DNA of 64,000 nt from Carettochelys insculpta (GCF_033958435.1 NC_134137.1:227891501-227955500); one strand, 5' to 3'; counted from the first letter of the stretch, positions 11,783-23,328 are shown. A program made the numbers and translations. Notes: a model not told the origin generated them from the sequence alone.

Positions 11783-11862
11783 CCCCTACCGTGGAGCACC
11801 CACAGGGACACACATCTTGAAGAAGAATCATTACTGCACCAAGGTGAGTAACTTCCTTCTTG
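11783..11862 (+). repeat. DIRS right inverted terminal repeat
   Basis: CTACCGTGGAGCACCCACAG then GGACACACATCTTGAAGAAG mirrors the left end. The extension TTACTGCACCAAGGTGAGTA to about 11862 also has an inverse copy in the internal complementary region, so the element ends near 11862. Confidence 0.8.
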
Positions 11863-12724
11863 GATGCTGCATTAAAAGCACCAGTGTCTTAAAATAATTT
11901 TTCATAAATCTAAAGTACACTTCATGATTCAGCACACGAGTCTGCTTTTGCACCCAGTGTTAATCTAAAGTAACTTAATTAAAGTCAATGCAATTATAAT
12001 GGTGTAAAACTAAGACAAAGAGGCACTAAAATTGCAGCTCATTTCAAAACTGATCTTGATGGTGGAGACATTTTAGAAGAATATGATTGCTATGTTTTTT
12101 CCTCCGTAAGCTGTACTGATGTAAAAGATTTTTCAAATGGAATAGAATGTAGTAGTTGTAGCACATTTCATACCTTTTAGACTGTAATGACTTTGGAACT
12201 GGGGCATGAGACTCATAAAGGTGTCCTAATCCTGACAGAAATTTTTAACATTGCCAATCTGTATAGCTTTATAAATATAAACCATTAATATATATAAAAG
12301 CACTGTATACACTAAATTATGATTTCATAAGTAATCTATTCCAAGCATTTTACAGCATAATCAAACAGAAATGATTCTGCAGACAAAGCTGGGAGCTGGC
12401 CAGGTCACAGGAATTATCTCCTTTTTTTTTTTTTTTAACCTTGAAAGTGCTATGGAATGTCTAATTTCTACCAGGACAACATTTACAGATGGGCAAAAGA
12501 GATATCACTTCAATGCCTCATGGGAAAGATAGCACCAGCAGTGCAGCGTGCAGCACAGCATCTCCCCGCTATTGCACTGCAATGTCAGGGTTGACCAAGT
12601 GTTCATGCCTCAGTGTGTGTGACTGAAACTCTTGACTTTTCCTTACAGCTTAGCATTCCTCTTATATTATTTTAAGATGAGCCTTCAGATCATGTTATAC
12701 TGTGTCATGACAGAAAAATTATAG
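11863..12724. other. Intron, no feature recognised
   Basis: AT-rich intron with a T-run at about 12422-12438. No exon-like or transposon-like signal that I can name. Confidence 0.55.
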
Positions 12725-12734
12725 CAGCTAAAAC

Positions 12735-12890
12735 AACAAGAAGTGTTGTGGCACCCTATAGAGCAACAGACATTTTGGAGCGGGTCTTTGCCCACAAAAG
12801 CTTATGCTCCAAAATATCTGTTAGTCTATAAGGTGTCACAGGACTTCTTGTTTGTTAAGATACTGACTGACTCGGCTACCCCTCTGATAC
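12735..12890 (+). mobile_element. Fold-back element with hammerhead-like core, copy 1
   Basis: The arms AACAGACATTTTGGAGC and GCTCCAAAATATCTGTT are inverse to each other. The tail contains GACTCGGCTACCCCTCTGAT, a very common turtle repeat phrase. Flanks CAGCTAAAAC (12725-12734) and CAGCTGAAAC (12891-12900) form a 10-bp duplication with one mismatch. It belongs with the copies at 20219 and 32361. Confidence 0.75.
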
Positions 12891-12974
12891 CAGCTGAAAC
12901 ACCTGATAAGTAGACATGATGTATAGATGTGTTTTAATCTATAAAAGTTTTAGATGTGTTTTAATATTTTGCAG

Positions 12975-13192
12975 TAACTCTACAGATGTTGTACAAGTTA
13001 AAAACCTCAAAAGTATTTGAAAAACAGAAGCTAGGGGAAGGAAAACCAACAGCTGAGATTGTAGAAGAAGATCCTTTTGCCATTCAGATGATATACTGGT
13101 GTCCCGAAAGCCGAATATTCTGTGTGGCGGGAGTCTCTGCATATGTTATTATTTACAGATTCAGCAGACACGAATTGAATACTGAAATAGTG
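12975..13192 (+). CDS. STXBP5L: STXBP5L exon: end of second beta-propeller region
   Basis: The acceptor is TTTTGCAG just before 12975 and the donor is GTG|GTAAGT at 13193. The exon opens with the last two bases of a split codon and ends on a complete codon (218 nt). It reads TLQMLYKLKTSKVFEKQ, then IVEEDPFAIQMIYWCPESR, then VSAYVIIYRFSRHELNTEIV. This is WD-repeat sequence from the second propeller of tomosyn. The VLYKLKTSKVFE and IIYRFS blocks are shared by both vertebrate tomosyns, while the middle KQKLGEGKPTAEIVEED is variable. The in-frame ATG at 12986 is an internal methionine and not a start. Confidence 0.93.
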
Positions 13193-13955
13193 GTAAGTAG
13201 TTAAGAATTTTGTTCACATATGATGCAGAATGAAAAGTGTAAATAATATTGGCCATCATGTTTAAATTTGAATGCCTTATGTGAGGATGCTCAAGCAATA
13301 TTACGTACCTGAATAAAAGCAATAAGCTGCCTCAATATAAGTTTAGGAGCATTCCTATTTAAACTTTGTGGGTGAAATCTTAGGCCTACTGATGTCAATG
13401 TCAAAATTCACATAGATTTTAGTGGGGCCAGGATTCTGCCCTTTTGCAATAGGAATAAAATATAGCAATAAATTAAGACTAAAGCTTTCAAGACATTAGA
13501 ATAGGTCTTTGTTTGTTATTTGCTCCAGAAATATTTGGTTGTGTACCATGTGGGATTTTATCATGCAGCATACATTTGTGGCACCCAAGAGCAGGCCAGA
13601 TATTCTTAGTAAACAATTTCACACTAATATACAAAGTGTTCTCTCTGAGCCTCTTTAATATAATATGTTAGTTTATTTCATCGCACGTAATATCACTTTT
13701 TTGTTTTTAATTCAAGAGTTTGATGGCTTTCAGTTTATCTTCCTAGTGCTTGTAATACAAAGGAATCTAACATTTGCTAGTATCTAACAAAGTAAAATTT
13801 GTTATCCTATTTCTGGTTTAAAATATTTTTGTCAACTAATGCTGGCTTTGTTTCTGCAAAAAAGTAGACAATACAGGAAGTGATAGATGATTTACCTCTA
13901 AACAATCAACATTATTGTCATGATTATTGGGCTAACTGCCCCTCTTACCCTTCCT
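13193..13955. other. Intron start, no feature recognised
   Basis: The 17.7-kb intron begins with a strong GTAAGT donor. This first part is AT-rich with no recognisable repeat. Confidence 0.55.
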
Positions 13956-15090
13956 GGTCTTTTTCAGTGCCTTTCCCTCAGGTTTCAGGCCATAAGCTTT
14001 CACTTCCATTGTGGAGGAATCATTCAGTTATCCTGCTCTCAGACTGGGCTTTCAGCTGCAGTATCCAGGTTCTGCCCATGGTTAGCTCAACAGATTTAAC
14101 TTCGTCTCAGTGCCTAGAGTTCTGTTCCCTCTGATAGCAGTGACCAAACAACACTTCTAAGCCAATCTTTTATTTATTTAGAACCACAGCATTATAGAGA
14201 AAACAAATTTTAAAACCATAATCCAGTCTCTACATGTCGCTGCATCTCCCTAACACTTACCTTTCCCTAGATCTCGGGAAGGCCCAGCTTCTTCACACTC
14301 CTTCCATGGAGTCTCCCTTGGTTCCAGCTTGTCCCCTGGACAGTGCCTAAGAATTGACACTCTTCCTTCCCTTGAGAGGGCTTTTTTAACGTATATGGTC
14401 ATTTGGAGCTCAAGGCTCCCATCGTGACAAAACTCCTGTGTCATTTTGGTCTGGATCATGGGAGTATGCCTTTATCCTCCAATTAGCCACCGTTCTCTCC
14501 TGCTCTTGTCTGTTGGAGTTTGAAAGGTTCCCTTCAGGGTGCCACCTAGAGTCAGGATACCACTGTGACCACCTGGCCTACCTGCTTGGACAACTCTCTA
14601 TACTGTTTCACTGTGACGAGCTGCATAGCCCTTCAGGCTCCAGCCTGCACTTTTACCAGCATACATACAAGTAGGGACACATCCAGCTGCAGATACATGT
14701 AGACTGTTTGTTTGACCAGCCCCTGCATATGAAGGCTACAGCCAGAGTAACTCTTAGCTCTTCAGTCACACACTCCTTCTGGATTATAAATCCAAAATTA
14801 TACCATTTCACACTGTACAGGAAACTGTACAACATAAGTTCATAATATTTGCCCCCCTCCATCAATGTGGAGGAATATGCAACAGCTTTTGATCCAGGTT
14901 ATGATTCACATACAATGGTTTAGGTAAAGCAAAAACAAGTTTATTAACCACAAAATACAGATTTTAAATTATTACAAGTGATAGCAAACAGATGAAAGCA
15001 GATTACCTGGCAAATAAACTAAAAAACATGCAAACTAGACTTAATATACTAAATAGATTGGTTACGAATAGCAGATGTTCACTCTAAACC
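13956..15090 (-). mobile_element. Dispersed repeat, LTR-like, unclassified, copy A
   Basis: The segments GCATTATAGAGAAAACA, CACATCCAGCTGCAGA and CAAGTTTATTAACCACAAAA recur in the same order at 35740-37300 and in part at 61481-61990. This shows an interspersed family. No coding region or clear terminal repeats are visible. A long terminal repeat is my best guess from length and composition; the strand is a guess. Confidence 0.45.
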
Positions 15091-15245
15091 AGAGTGGGGA
15101 ACCTTTTTTGGGTTGGTGTCCACTGATCCACAGAAAAATCAGTCGGGGCCACATGAAAGTGAGGAGGTTAAAAAAGAACTCTCATGGACTGGGCCCCCAA
15201 GTGAGGAGGAGGAAACAAAAACCTCATTGATGTACCCCCCACACT

Positions 15246-15668
15246 GGCCATGTCTACACTAGCCCAAATCTTTGAAATGGCCATCGAAGATTATTAATGA
15301 GGCGCTGAATTACATCTTCAGCACCTCATTAGCATGCTGGAGTCCGCGGCTCTTCAAAATTGCTGATTTTCACTGCCATGCGGCTCATCCAGACAAAGGT
15401 CCTTTTCGAAAGGACCCCGGGAACTTCGAAATCCTGTTATTCCTATGAGCAGATAGGAATTAAGGGGATTTCGAAGTTGGAGGGGTCCTTTTGAAAAGGA
15501 GCCCTGTCTGGACAAGCCGCATGGCAGTGAAAAGCAGCAATTTTGAAGATCCGTGGCTGCTGGCATGCTAATGAGGCACTGAATATGTATTTCAGTGCCT
15601 CATCAGTAATCTTTGAAATGACCATTTGCATGACCATTTCAAAGATTTGGGCTAGGGTAGACGTAGCC
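15246..15668. mobile_element. Harbinger-type MITE, 423 bp palindrome, TSD ACT
   Basis: It starts GGCCATGTCTACACTAGCCC and ends GGGCTAGGGTAGACGTAGCC. ACT flanks both sides (15243-15245 and 15669-15671). The two halves are inverse copies throughout, for example AAAGGTCCTTTTCGAAAGGA against TCCTTTTGAAAAGGA. Confidence 0.92.
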
Positions 15669-16238
15669 ACTGAGAAGACAAAAAAAAACAGAGATTGAGA
15701 GACAGAGACATTCACTTCACTCATGCAACTTAGGTGCCAGGGTTCCACTTGTGCTCCATTCCTGGTGTAGTTGGGGGGGACACACTGAGACTAAGAGCTT
15801 CTCCCAGGGCCAAATTAACTCTTCTGGGGGGTCTGGGCTAGTAGATTTTGTGTGGCCTCCCAGGTGCTGGGATGGGGTCAAAAATGAGGGGCTCAGTGTG
15901 TGGGAAAGGCTACAGGTGAGTGAAGTGGGGGTGCAAGGAGGGGGCTGGAGATAGAGTGCAGGAGGAGGGTGGGAGTATGGGGTCTGGTTGGGAGGTGGCG
16001 TATGGGAGCAGGATGAGAGTGAGGGTCTGGGAGAGAGAAGGGTGCAGGAGATGGGTATTATATTATATTTAGTTATTGTCACTTGCACACGTGATTTTCC
16101 CACAGCATCCTATTAAGCTAGATCAGTACATCCTTTCAGGAAAGTCATACCACTCTATGCACAATAAAATTATTTCACTGGCCCTGTCACATGCAATATT
16201 CATAACATTATTTCATCTGAGTATTCATAGAGTCTTGT
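15669..16238. other. Intron, no feature recognised
   Basis: Purine-rich low-complexity sequence (15840-16040) with no gene signal. The open frames on both strands reflect the G/A bias. Confidence 0.5.
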
Positions 16239-16425
16239 GGGGGAGGGATAGCTCAGTGGTTTGAGCATTGGCCTGTTAAGCTTAGGGTTGCAAGTTCAAT
16301 CCTTGAGGAGGCCGATTAGGGCAAATAGATGTCAGGTATGGTGTTTGGTCCTGCCAAGAGGGCAGGGGACTGGACTATGTGACCTCCCAAGGTCCCTTCT
16401 AGTTGTAGGAGATGTGTATCTCCAA
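16239..16425 (+). mobile_element. Turtle tRNA-derived SINE (Cry I / Pol III type), copy 2
   Basis: GGGGAGGGATAGCTCAGTGG is a well-kept A box and GGTTGCAAGTTCAATCC a well-kept B box. The 3' half GGTCCTGCCAAGAGGGCAGG and CCCAAGGTCCCTTCTAG is the CR1-derived tail. It is much better preserved than the copy at 1692, and these boxes are the main evidence for a cryptodiran turtle. Confidence 0.9.
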
Positions 16426-17390
16426 TTATATCTTATAGCTAGATAATTACATGGGCACTCCATGTCTACCACTCTTGTTACCTGTTTTTTTTCACCAGCA
16501 TTCTGTTTTAGCTAATTTGCCACAAGGAATGGCTTTTGCTGAATGCAATAATCTTTGCAAATTCAATGTTCTACATCTCAAATTTTGACTCCAGTTTAGA
16601 ACTGTTTACATGAACTATTTTGAGAAGGGCTGTTTTACCATAGTCTCTTATGCAGATGGTACATCTAGTCTGGTCTGCTGAATTTTGAACACTGCCATCT
16701 CCACCAAAGCTTCTCCTCAGCTTTTCTTCATCAGTTGTTTCTCCCTGTGGCTCAGACATGCAGCTGTTCGCTCCAGAACTGTTCTTTCTCTTTAGAAAGA
16801 ATAGGTTTCCAGGTAGTGGCATAAGCATTACATCAGGCTCTTTCTGCCTTTTTGCCGGCTGAGGCCACTCCTTCCTGCTCAGACTTGCCCTCTACTTAAG
16901 GGTACATAGAGGATGTCCAGCTGACATGGGACCCAAGGTCACTTCTAAGTGGCTCACCAAAATCTTCTGAGGAAAGGGCCCTGTGAAATTCCCCACTCAA
17001 TCATAGCATCAGTCCTTCCCTGCTTTTGAGAACATGTGAGGAGACTAGCAGGGAACGGTCTATTTTTCTTGAGAAATTCAGAGAAAGGTCATTGAATTAG
17101 GTGATAGGAATCTTTTCCAGTAAATCCCTGGCAGAGGATGCCTTTGCAAGATACCCCATAAACAATCTGCAAGACCTGCAGCATTCTGCAACCTCTTGAC
17201 TGTCCACTCAGGATGCTGGACCAAAGCCAAGAAGGGTATCACAGAATACTATGTAAATACTATGTTAATCACCTTTCTATCCACAAGTTAAAGATAGTGT
17301 TCTGTATAAGCTGGGCACTTTTGCATCTGCTCAGGAGAGATTTGAATGCCTCCCAGCTGATTAGCAGAGCACCCACAGCTAGATTTCTGT
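16426..17390. other. Intron, no feature recognised
   Basis: No exon or named repeat. A minus-strand frame at 16571-16828 has no motif that I recognise. Confidence 0.5.
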
Positions 17391-17394
17391 TGGT

Positions 17395-17468
17395 AGTACA
17401 CATTAACACATGCTTCAGTGCATAATAAAATTTATTCAAGTCATGGATGGAAATTATTGGAGGGGACA
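17395..17468 (+). mobile_element. End fragment of a DNA transposon (GGTTCCCTCTAA family)
   Basis: GCATAATAAAATTTATTCAA followed by CATGGATGGAAATTATTGGA resembles the right end of the larger copy at 40371-41444 (AATAAAATTCTTTCCGCACA). It is a short solo end. Confidence 0.4.
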
Positions 17469-18149
17469 TTGACCCCCACCTGATTCAGATGGCCAGTTTA
17501 GCGCCACTTGCTTATGTAAACAGAAAGAGACAAAAAGCAAGTGTTTTGGCAGAGAAGCTGCACCTCTGATTTATCAGCAGCGGAGAACACATTCTTAGGA
17601 TATTCCTCTGGCAAGAGTAATTAACAGCCATGTAGATTTGACTTGGTCAGCAGCAACTAATTCCATACGCCTGGGCTGTTTTCAAGCTATTATCTTACAC
17701 ATCAGTCTCTGAAAGTAGAATATGCCCACAGATTTCTTTGCCAGAGCCACAAACATAAAGATTTCAAGATTATGCGTCAGAGCAGAATTGAAACCTAGAG
17801 TGTGGCTACTTTCTCGCATTACTAGAGAGAAACTTTAGTGTTTGCTTTTCCTCCCTTGCCTCTAATTTCTCACGTCTTTGAGCTTAAAGGTTGGCCTGCA
17901 AAAAGACATACAGAAAGGCCTCATTCACATAGCTGTTCATTTTTTAAGGAGGTGAGACTTAGCTGTCCTGCTGCTGCTACCAGCATGGACTTTGTCAGAG
18001 GAGTTGCCCCAGATAAGTTGTAATAGAGGGTAAACAGTTGGAAGTGTCTGATAACCCAAAAAGGGTTTCACCATCCTCATCTTCCCCAGATGAGACAGAG
18101 TTTTTCATTGCCTCCTGCCTCAAAGCAAAAAGACATCTATTCAAGGATG

Positions 18150-18245
18150 TTCTGGAATGGTATATGGTCCTGCTGTGAGAGTAGGGAAATGGACTTGATG
18201 ACCTCTTGAGGTCCCTTCCAGTTCTAGCATTCTAAGATTCTCTGT
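18150..18245 (+). mobile_element. CR1-type 3' tail fragment
   Basis: GGACTTGATGACCTCTTGAG followed by GTCCCTTCCAGTTCTAG and ATTCTAAGATTCT is the 3' end shared by turtle CR1 LINEs and Cry I SINEs. No tRNA-like head is present, so it is a 5'-truncated CR1. Confidence 0.75.
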
Positions 18246-20207
18246 TTCTACCTCCTCAAAAGGGTTTCAATACCATTATGCCTTTTCATCCTTAGTGCTA
18301 GTGGAAGTTTGGGACCCTGAAGATGTTCCAATTGGAGTGTAACAGAGTCAGATCAGAAGGCCACAACAGAGTAGTAGAAGGGAAATATATTAGCCCCAGA
18401 TTAAATAGGTCCCTATTCCTAGGGTGAGTTAGCAAACTCTAATCCAGAATTAACAGGAATTTGTCAAAATCAATCAGGGCAATCAAGCCAATTGGGCAGT
18501 TTCCAGAGTCAACTAAGTCAGACTGATCAGAACACTTGGGGCTAATTAAGAACCAGTTGAGACTGGTTAAAAAGGTATACTCCTCTGTTAGCTCAGTAAG
18601 TACAAGGAGCTGAGCAGACAAAGTTCTGTGGAGGGAGGAGCAAGCACAGGAAGGTACCAGAAAGAAGTACCTATGGGTGAGAAAGGTGCTGGGTAGGGCT
18701 GTAGGGAAGAGGTGTAGGGGGTTATAGCTGTCACACAGCCTGTTATTGGAGACATTACAGATAGCTGCTTTCATGGGGTCCCTGGCCAGGAACCTGGAGA
18801 AAAGGCGGGACCTGGGTTCCACTTACTATCCTCTCCCCATATCAGCACTGGAAAAGGACTGGTTTTAGTAAAGGGGTTTGTCCTGCCCGCCACAGAGACT
18901 GGTTACCCCTGTTTTCCCCATGCTGGCCAATAATGAGAGTAGCTCAACAAACACTAAGCTTGAGCTCGAGAAAAAGTGCCTAAACTGAGAGCTGCTGTAG
19001 CTTCTGAGGCAAGCAATCAACCTGAAATTGCAGAAAAGCCAAGGCTGAGGAGGAGTTTTGTCAGATTGAGGTAGACATTGATGATGGAGTCTGGTCTTTT
19101 CTTTAAGGCAATCCCATCCATTTACAAAGAACGTACAAGGTCCTGTTTTTCTGACACAGGAGGAGTTAGAAACAAAAAAATGTCTACTTAACTTAAACCT
19201 TCAAGCCTCTTTAGCCAACACAGGATCCAAAAACATTTCTCTCTAGCTTCTTCCACTGTACTAGCAGGTTGCTGTTGACTTTCTTGCTTTTGGCTTGTCT
19301 CTCTTTCTGGTGCCTTTTCTCCTTTCTCTCACAGACATGCACATGTGTACACCTGAGCACACATACGTACATACATACGTACATACTTTACCCAGAACAA
19401 AAGCCATTCCATCCACCTGATCTGAAACTCCCAGGTGGAGTCACATAACCATATTGTTTTAGGTACTAATTTGGAGTGTATATTCTTGCATCAGTCTCCC
19501 TGAGGGTTTCCTCCCACCCCCACAGCCCATAATAACATTTCATGCAGCTCACAACAGTACTTTTACTGTCACCCAACTCTCTATTTTCTGGTAGTAGTGG
19601 GAACCAATGCAAAATATCACCAGGGTATAGATTGTATGTCTTTATATGTAGAAAGGGGTACAAATTAATGGTTCTCTTATGGTAAGGCGATAATATTCTT
19701 CAGTCACACAGCAGCAGCGAATCACTGCCTGTCAATTAATGTTGGTGAAATATTGCTTCCTTATGGGGTTATTGATGTGATTCTTCTTTATTTGATCAGC
19801 TCTCAAATGAGAACATGCTCCACTGTGAAAAGCATCTGACACTACTCCCAAGTCTGTAAGGACAGCAGTTACCATGGCCTGATCTTGGTTAAAAAAATTG
19901 AGTTTACAACTGGATGTCTGACCATGGTAGCGAGGTCTTCCTTTGAGAGTCCAGATTTCTTAGGAAAAGATAGAGGACATCTTGAAGAAGGGGGCTCCAA
20001 AGAAACTCTCTGGTGTTGTGATCTCTGTACAGTTTCATTCAGGTTCCAGAAGTAAAACTCTTCCTGACATACAGCAGGTCAGAAGACTTCCCTGAAGCAC
20101 TCATCTCTCATACCTAGATCTAAATATTTTGCCAGCTGTCTATCTTGCCTGATTAGCAAGGTTGGCTCCTGCACTGGGTTCCAAACAACAAATCTAATGA
20201 GATGATC
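18246..20207. other. Intron with possible old repeat and a microsatellite
   Basis: 18340-18900 has repeated short motifs (AATCAGGGCAATCA, GGGGCTAATTAAG, CCTCTGTTAGCTCAG) typical of a dispersed turtle repeat, but I cannot name it. 19350-19386 is a short ACATACGTACAT simple repeat. No exon is supported. Confidence 0.4.
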
Positions 20208-20218
20208 AAAACCTTCCA

Positions 20219-20407
20219 AAAAAAAAAAAAGAGAGAAGTCCTGTGGCACCTTATAGACTAACAAATATTTTGGAGCATAAGCTTTCATGGGCAAAGACCT
20301 GTTTTGTCAGATACAGTGCTCCAAAATATATTTTAGTGTATAAGGTGCCACAGGAATTCTTACTATTTCTGTGGATATAGACTAACACAGCTATCCTTCT
20401 GGTACTT
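20219..20407 (-). mobile_element. Fold-back element with hammerhead-like core, copy 2
   Basis: The perfect 11-bp duplication AAAACCTTCCA flanks it (20208-20218 and 20408-20418). The arms CCTGTGGCACCTTATAGACT and the inverse GTATAAGGTGCCACAGG enclose ATTTTGGAGCATAAGC and GCTCCAAAATAT. The tail ACTAACACAGCTATCCTTCT matches copy 1. Confidence 0.85.
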
Positions 20408-20962
20408 AAAACCTTCCAGTCAATCTGTGTTCTGGGTTTGTACCCTTCCCCTTTCTTTATATCTTTCAGGATTCTTTTATGAAATACTGGTAAGGTACGC
20501 ATTTAGGGCTATGGAGGAGTCCCCGGCCAATACAAGAGGTAGGAATCATAGGCTGCATCTGCACTATGAGATAAAATTGAATTTCAAGGTGTTAATTTGA
20601 TATTAAAATGTCACTGTCTTCACAGTTAACACTATTATCTTGATTTACTGAGCTGTAATGCCAATTACAAAATATCAATATTACAGGGCAGGTACAGCCT
20701 CAAATTCGAATTTAAAATCTCAAATCAAGATTAACGTGAAAGCACCATGTCCTTAATTTGAGTTTATTAGCTTATAGAGGTGTCCTATATGTACCCCACA
20801 AAGCTACATGGTGACCCTCCATGTATGGCCACTTTAGCAGCCCAGCCCTGCAAATATAAAGGGTGCCCATTATGAAAAAATTCCTTTGCCCATCGCATTG
20901 CACCACATTGGTAGCCATTGCACTGCATCAGTAGCAATTATCGGAAGCCCTCTACTGCAATC

Positions 20963-21545
20963 ATGAGCACTCAGGGTAGTGATCTGCCTAGCACTTCTCA
21001 GGCTCGCAAGAGTGCCCCAGCATGGACCCACCAGGAGATTCTGGATCTTATTGGGATTTGGGGAGACCAGTTGGAGGCGAAGAGATTTTGGGTGGCCAAG
21101 GGAAACGCAGCAATCTATGAGCAGATGTCATGCGAGATGACCTCACAAGGTTACTCCTAAGATGCTGTGCAGATGGGTGAAGGTGAAAGAACTCCAGCAG
21201 CCTATCAAAAAGTCCAGGAAGCCAACCAGTGGTCAGGGGAGCTCCACGGATCTGCCACTGTTATTAACAGTTGCATGTGCTTATGGTGAGCAACCCCACT
21301 ACAGATCCCAGTCTGAATTACACCACTTGTGGAGGCCCTGGTATGGAGTTCGGGGTGAGCCTGGAGGAAGAGGGCAACGGAGAGGAGGAAGGCACAATGA
21401 GCAGGGGACAGAGGAATTTGTGCCATACAACCCGGAGCTCTTCATCATAGACCTGGAACCGTTCCCCTCTAATCAAGGCCCCTCCATGGTGGGCCCCTCC
21501 ATTCTGGTCACCTCCACACAGGTCCCTGAGTCTCCTGGACCAAGG
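20963..21545 (+). pseudogene. Harbinger Myb/SANT-like protein, exon 1, broken
   Basis: In PIF/Harbinger transposons the second protein carries a Myb/SANT-like DNA-binding domain and works with the transposase in binding the ends. The frame from the ATG at 20963 reads SARKSAPAWTHQEILDLIGI-like sequence (actual start MSTQGSDLPSTSQARKSAPA). The W-x-x-x-E-x-x-x-L-I-x-I pattern is a trihelix-type Myb helix. It continues to a TAA at 21158, where one changed base would explain the stop. After that YQKVQEANQWSGE in the same frame and an acidic EEEGNGEEEG-type stretch in another frame show at least one frameshift. CCAAG|GTGAGT at 21545/21546 is a good donor leading to exon 2 at about 22877. Confidence 0.7.
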
Positions 21546-22876
21546 TGAGTATTTATTCTGCATGCTAGAAGCAGGTTGGGGTGAGTATAGGTATAGGATT
21601 GTGTATGGGTACAGATTTACTAGCTATGGTTCTGTGCCCCTCAGAACTGCAAGTTAATGTTTCTTGGTATCGAGTGCTTCTCCATTTTGGAGATCTCCTC
21701 GAAGGCCTCATCCAGGCAGTCTTGTATCTTTTCAATGAGGTTCTTGGGCAGGCCTGACTTTTTGCGGCTTCCACTGTAGCGCACCTTGCCACGCCAGGCA
21801 ACCAGGTAGTGATCTGGTGTCATGGGGCCACACAGCGTTTTCACAAATTTTCCAGGCTTTTGATCACACAGTGGGAGTAGCTGTTCTTTCTCCATATTTG
21901 TTAGTTTTAGGAGGGTGATGTCGTCTTTGACAACCTGTAGAAGCATGGGAGTTTGCAAAAAAAATTTTAAACACGCTTCCTGCCACCATTTACATTTGCC
22001 TGCAGCAGCCAGCAGGTGCTCCATCCCCACTCCTCAATGTGGATTGCAGGCTCAGCAGGGCTTCTCCACGCCCATGTCCCTTTCTCCCAGCATTTCTTCT
22101 CAGTTTTCAAGATTCCCTGGTGCCACATGGCTGCCGTGCTCTGCTGGGCTTTTCCCTCCCATGTCCCTTTCCACCATCATTCCTTTTAATTTTTCAGGAC
22201 TCCCTGGTGCCATGTGGCTGCCATGCTCTGCTGGGCTTTTCCCTCCCATGTGCCTTTCCACCAGCATTTCTTTTAATTTTCAGGACTCCCTGGTACCACG
22301 TGGCTGCCATGCTATCCCATGTTCCTTTCCAAATAGCATTTGTTTTGAATTCCCCGCACCCTGTAGCTGCAGAGCTCTCTGGGCATTTCCCCTCCCATGT
22401 CCCTATACATCCAGCCTTTCTTTGCATTATTTATTTTATTTTTCTTTACATTTCTTTCACTGTACACTGAACCCCGCCCCATGCAGTGATCCATGTGGCT
22501 GTAACTGAACCCTTCTGCATCATCCCCTCCACATGGCTTGATCACTGGGGAGAATTGCTCTGGAAACGGTCAAAAAAAATTTTTCCCTGCCAGAAGACAC
22601 CCCCAGGACACCTGGTAGCTCTCTGTGCTTTGCAGCCCTCCCCTTACCCCAAAAAGTGGACATTTACTTACAGCTTACCATGTCCACAAAGAAATGTGCT
22701 GGATAAGTGATGGCAAGTGATGTATTGAGAAATGCATGCTTAGTCTTCCATCCTTACTAAGCCATGAATGTCCTTCAGAAAGTTAACTTTCCCTGATAGC
22801 AGACACAGAGACCCATTAATTGCACTTCAAAGCAGATTATGTGAATTGTATCTTAATTTTGACCTTCATTTTCCAG
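21546..22876 (+). other. Intron of the Harbinger Myb-like gene
   Basis: Bounded by GTGAGT at 21546 and TTTTCCAG ending at 22876. It contains the 86-bp tandem repeat described separately. The exact acceptor may be two bases further on (CCAGAG). Confidence 0.55.
22045..22400. repeat. About 86-bp tandem repeat, three to four units
   Basis: GGCTTTTCCCTCCCATGTCC followed by CTTTCCACC begins units at 22147 and 22233, and a variant begins at 22059. The partial fourth unit near 22319 is diverged. Each unit carries GACTCCCTGGTGCCATGTGG. Confidence 0.8.
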
Positions 22877-23328
22877 AGCCAATGTCCAGCGAAGCAGAGA
22901 AGAACAGCAGACAAAAGAAATGCAAACAAGATCTTATCCTGCAGCATATGGAAAAGACTGAGGCAGAACACACCAAGCTGACAAAGGACGTTGCTCAGTG
23001 TTGTCATAGTGCAGCGGAGTGGTGTCAGAGTCGAGCAGAGTTTAAGCAGAGAATGCTTGACCTCCAGCAGCAGCAAGTGGCAAGGCAGAGTGAGGCTGCT
23101 GCAAAGATCGTAATGGCAATTACAGAGCAAGTGGCGGTCCTGTGCTCCTTGCTGCAGAGGGATTCCCAACCCAGCAGTGCAGCAGCCAGTACCTGCTGGC
23201 TGGAGTCCCCTGAGGAGAGGTCGCACATACCCTATCATTGTGGTCCCCACATGTGGGGAGGGAGGAGAAGGATAGCTTGCCACTTCAGCCTCAAGGGCCA
23301 CTACAAAAGGCTATTCAAGCACCTTTGA
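22877..23328 (+). pseudogene. Harbinger Myb-like protein, exon 2, coiled coil
   Basis: An open frame continues after the acceptor to a TGA at about 23328, about 150 codons. It starts PMSSEAEKNSRQKKCKQDLI and then has long charged helical sequence (HMEKTEAEHTKLTKDVAQ, RMLDLQQQQVARQSEAAA), a predicted coiled coil typical of the C-terminal half of these proteins. This exon lacks stops, but exon 1 is broken, so the protein as a whole is a pseudogene. Linking the two exons is inferred from splice signals, order and family layout. Confidence 0.6.

Larger units (their letters stand above)
5195..11862 (+). mobile_element. Near-complete DIRS retrotransposon, inactivated
   Basis: A tyrosine-recombinase retrotransposon in full order: left inverted terminal repeat (around 5219), gag (5640-7938), reverse transcriptase with a YLDD box (8160-8700), RNase H and tether (8714-9582), tyrosine recombinase (10500-11420), internal complementary region (11462-11605) and right inverted terminal repeat (to about 11862). 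The inverted rather than direct termini plus the internal copy of both ends are diagnostic for DIRS, which integrates from a circle without making a target duplication. A 682-bp MITE splits it at 9583-10264; without that insert it is about 5.98 kb, normal for the family. Stops and frameshifts in every gene rule out present activity. The outer boundaries are accurate only to about 20-30 bases. Confidence 0.87.

Noticed and set aside
5219..11825. Terminal repeats of the 6.7-kb element as LTRs
   Set aside because: The repeats are inverted, not direct, and a tyrosine recombinase replaces an integrase.
12986..13204. Exon at 12975 as a separate small gene starting at the ATG at 12986
   Set aside because: The homology starts upstream of the ATG at a good acceptor, and the last residues are read through the GTAAGT donor. 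It is an internal exon.
16239..16300. Functional tRNA gene
   Set aside because: The A and B boxes belong to a SINE head; the rest cannot form a tRNA cloverleaf and leads into a CR1-type tail.
20219..20232. A-run as a retroposon poly(A) tail
   Set aside because: It sits at the wrong end relative to the conserved tail of the family in copies 1 and 3.
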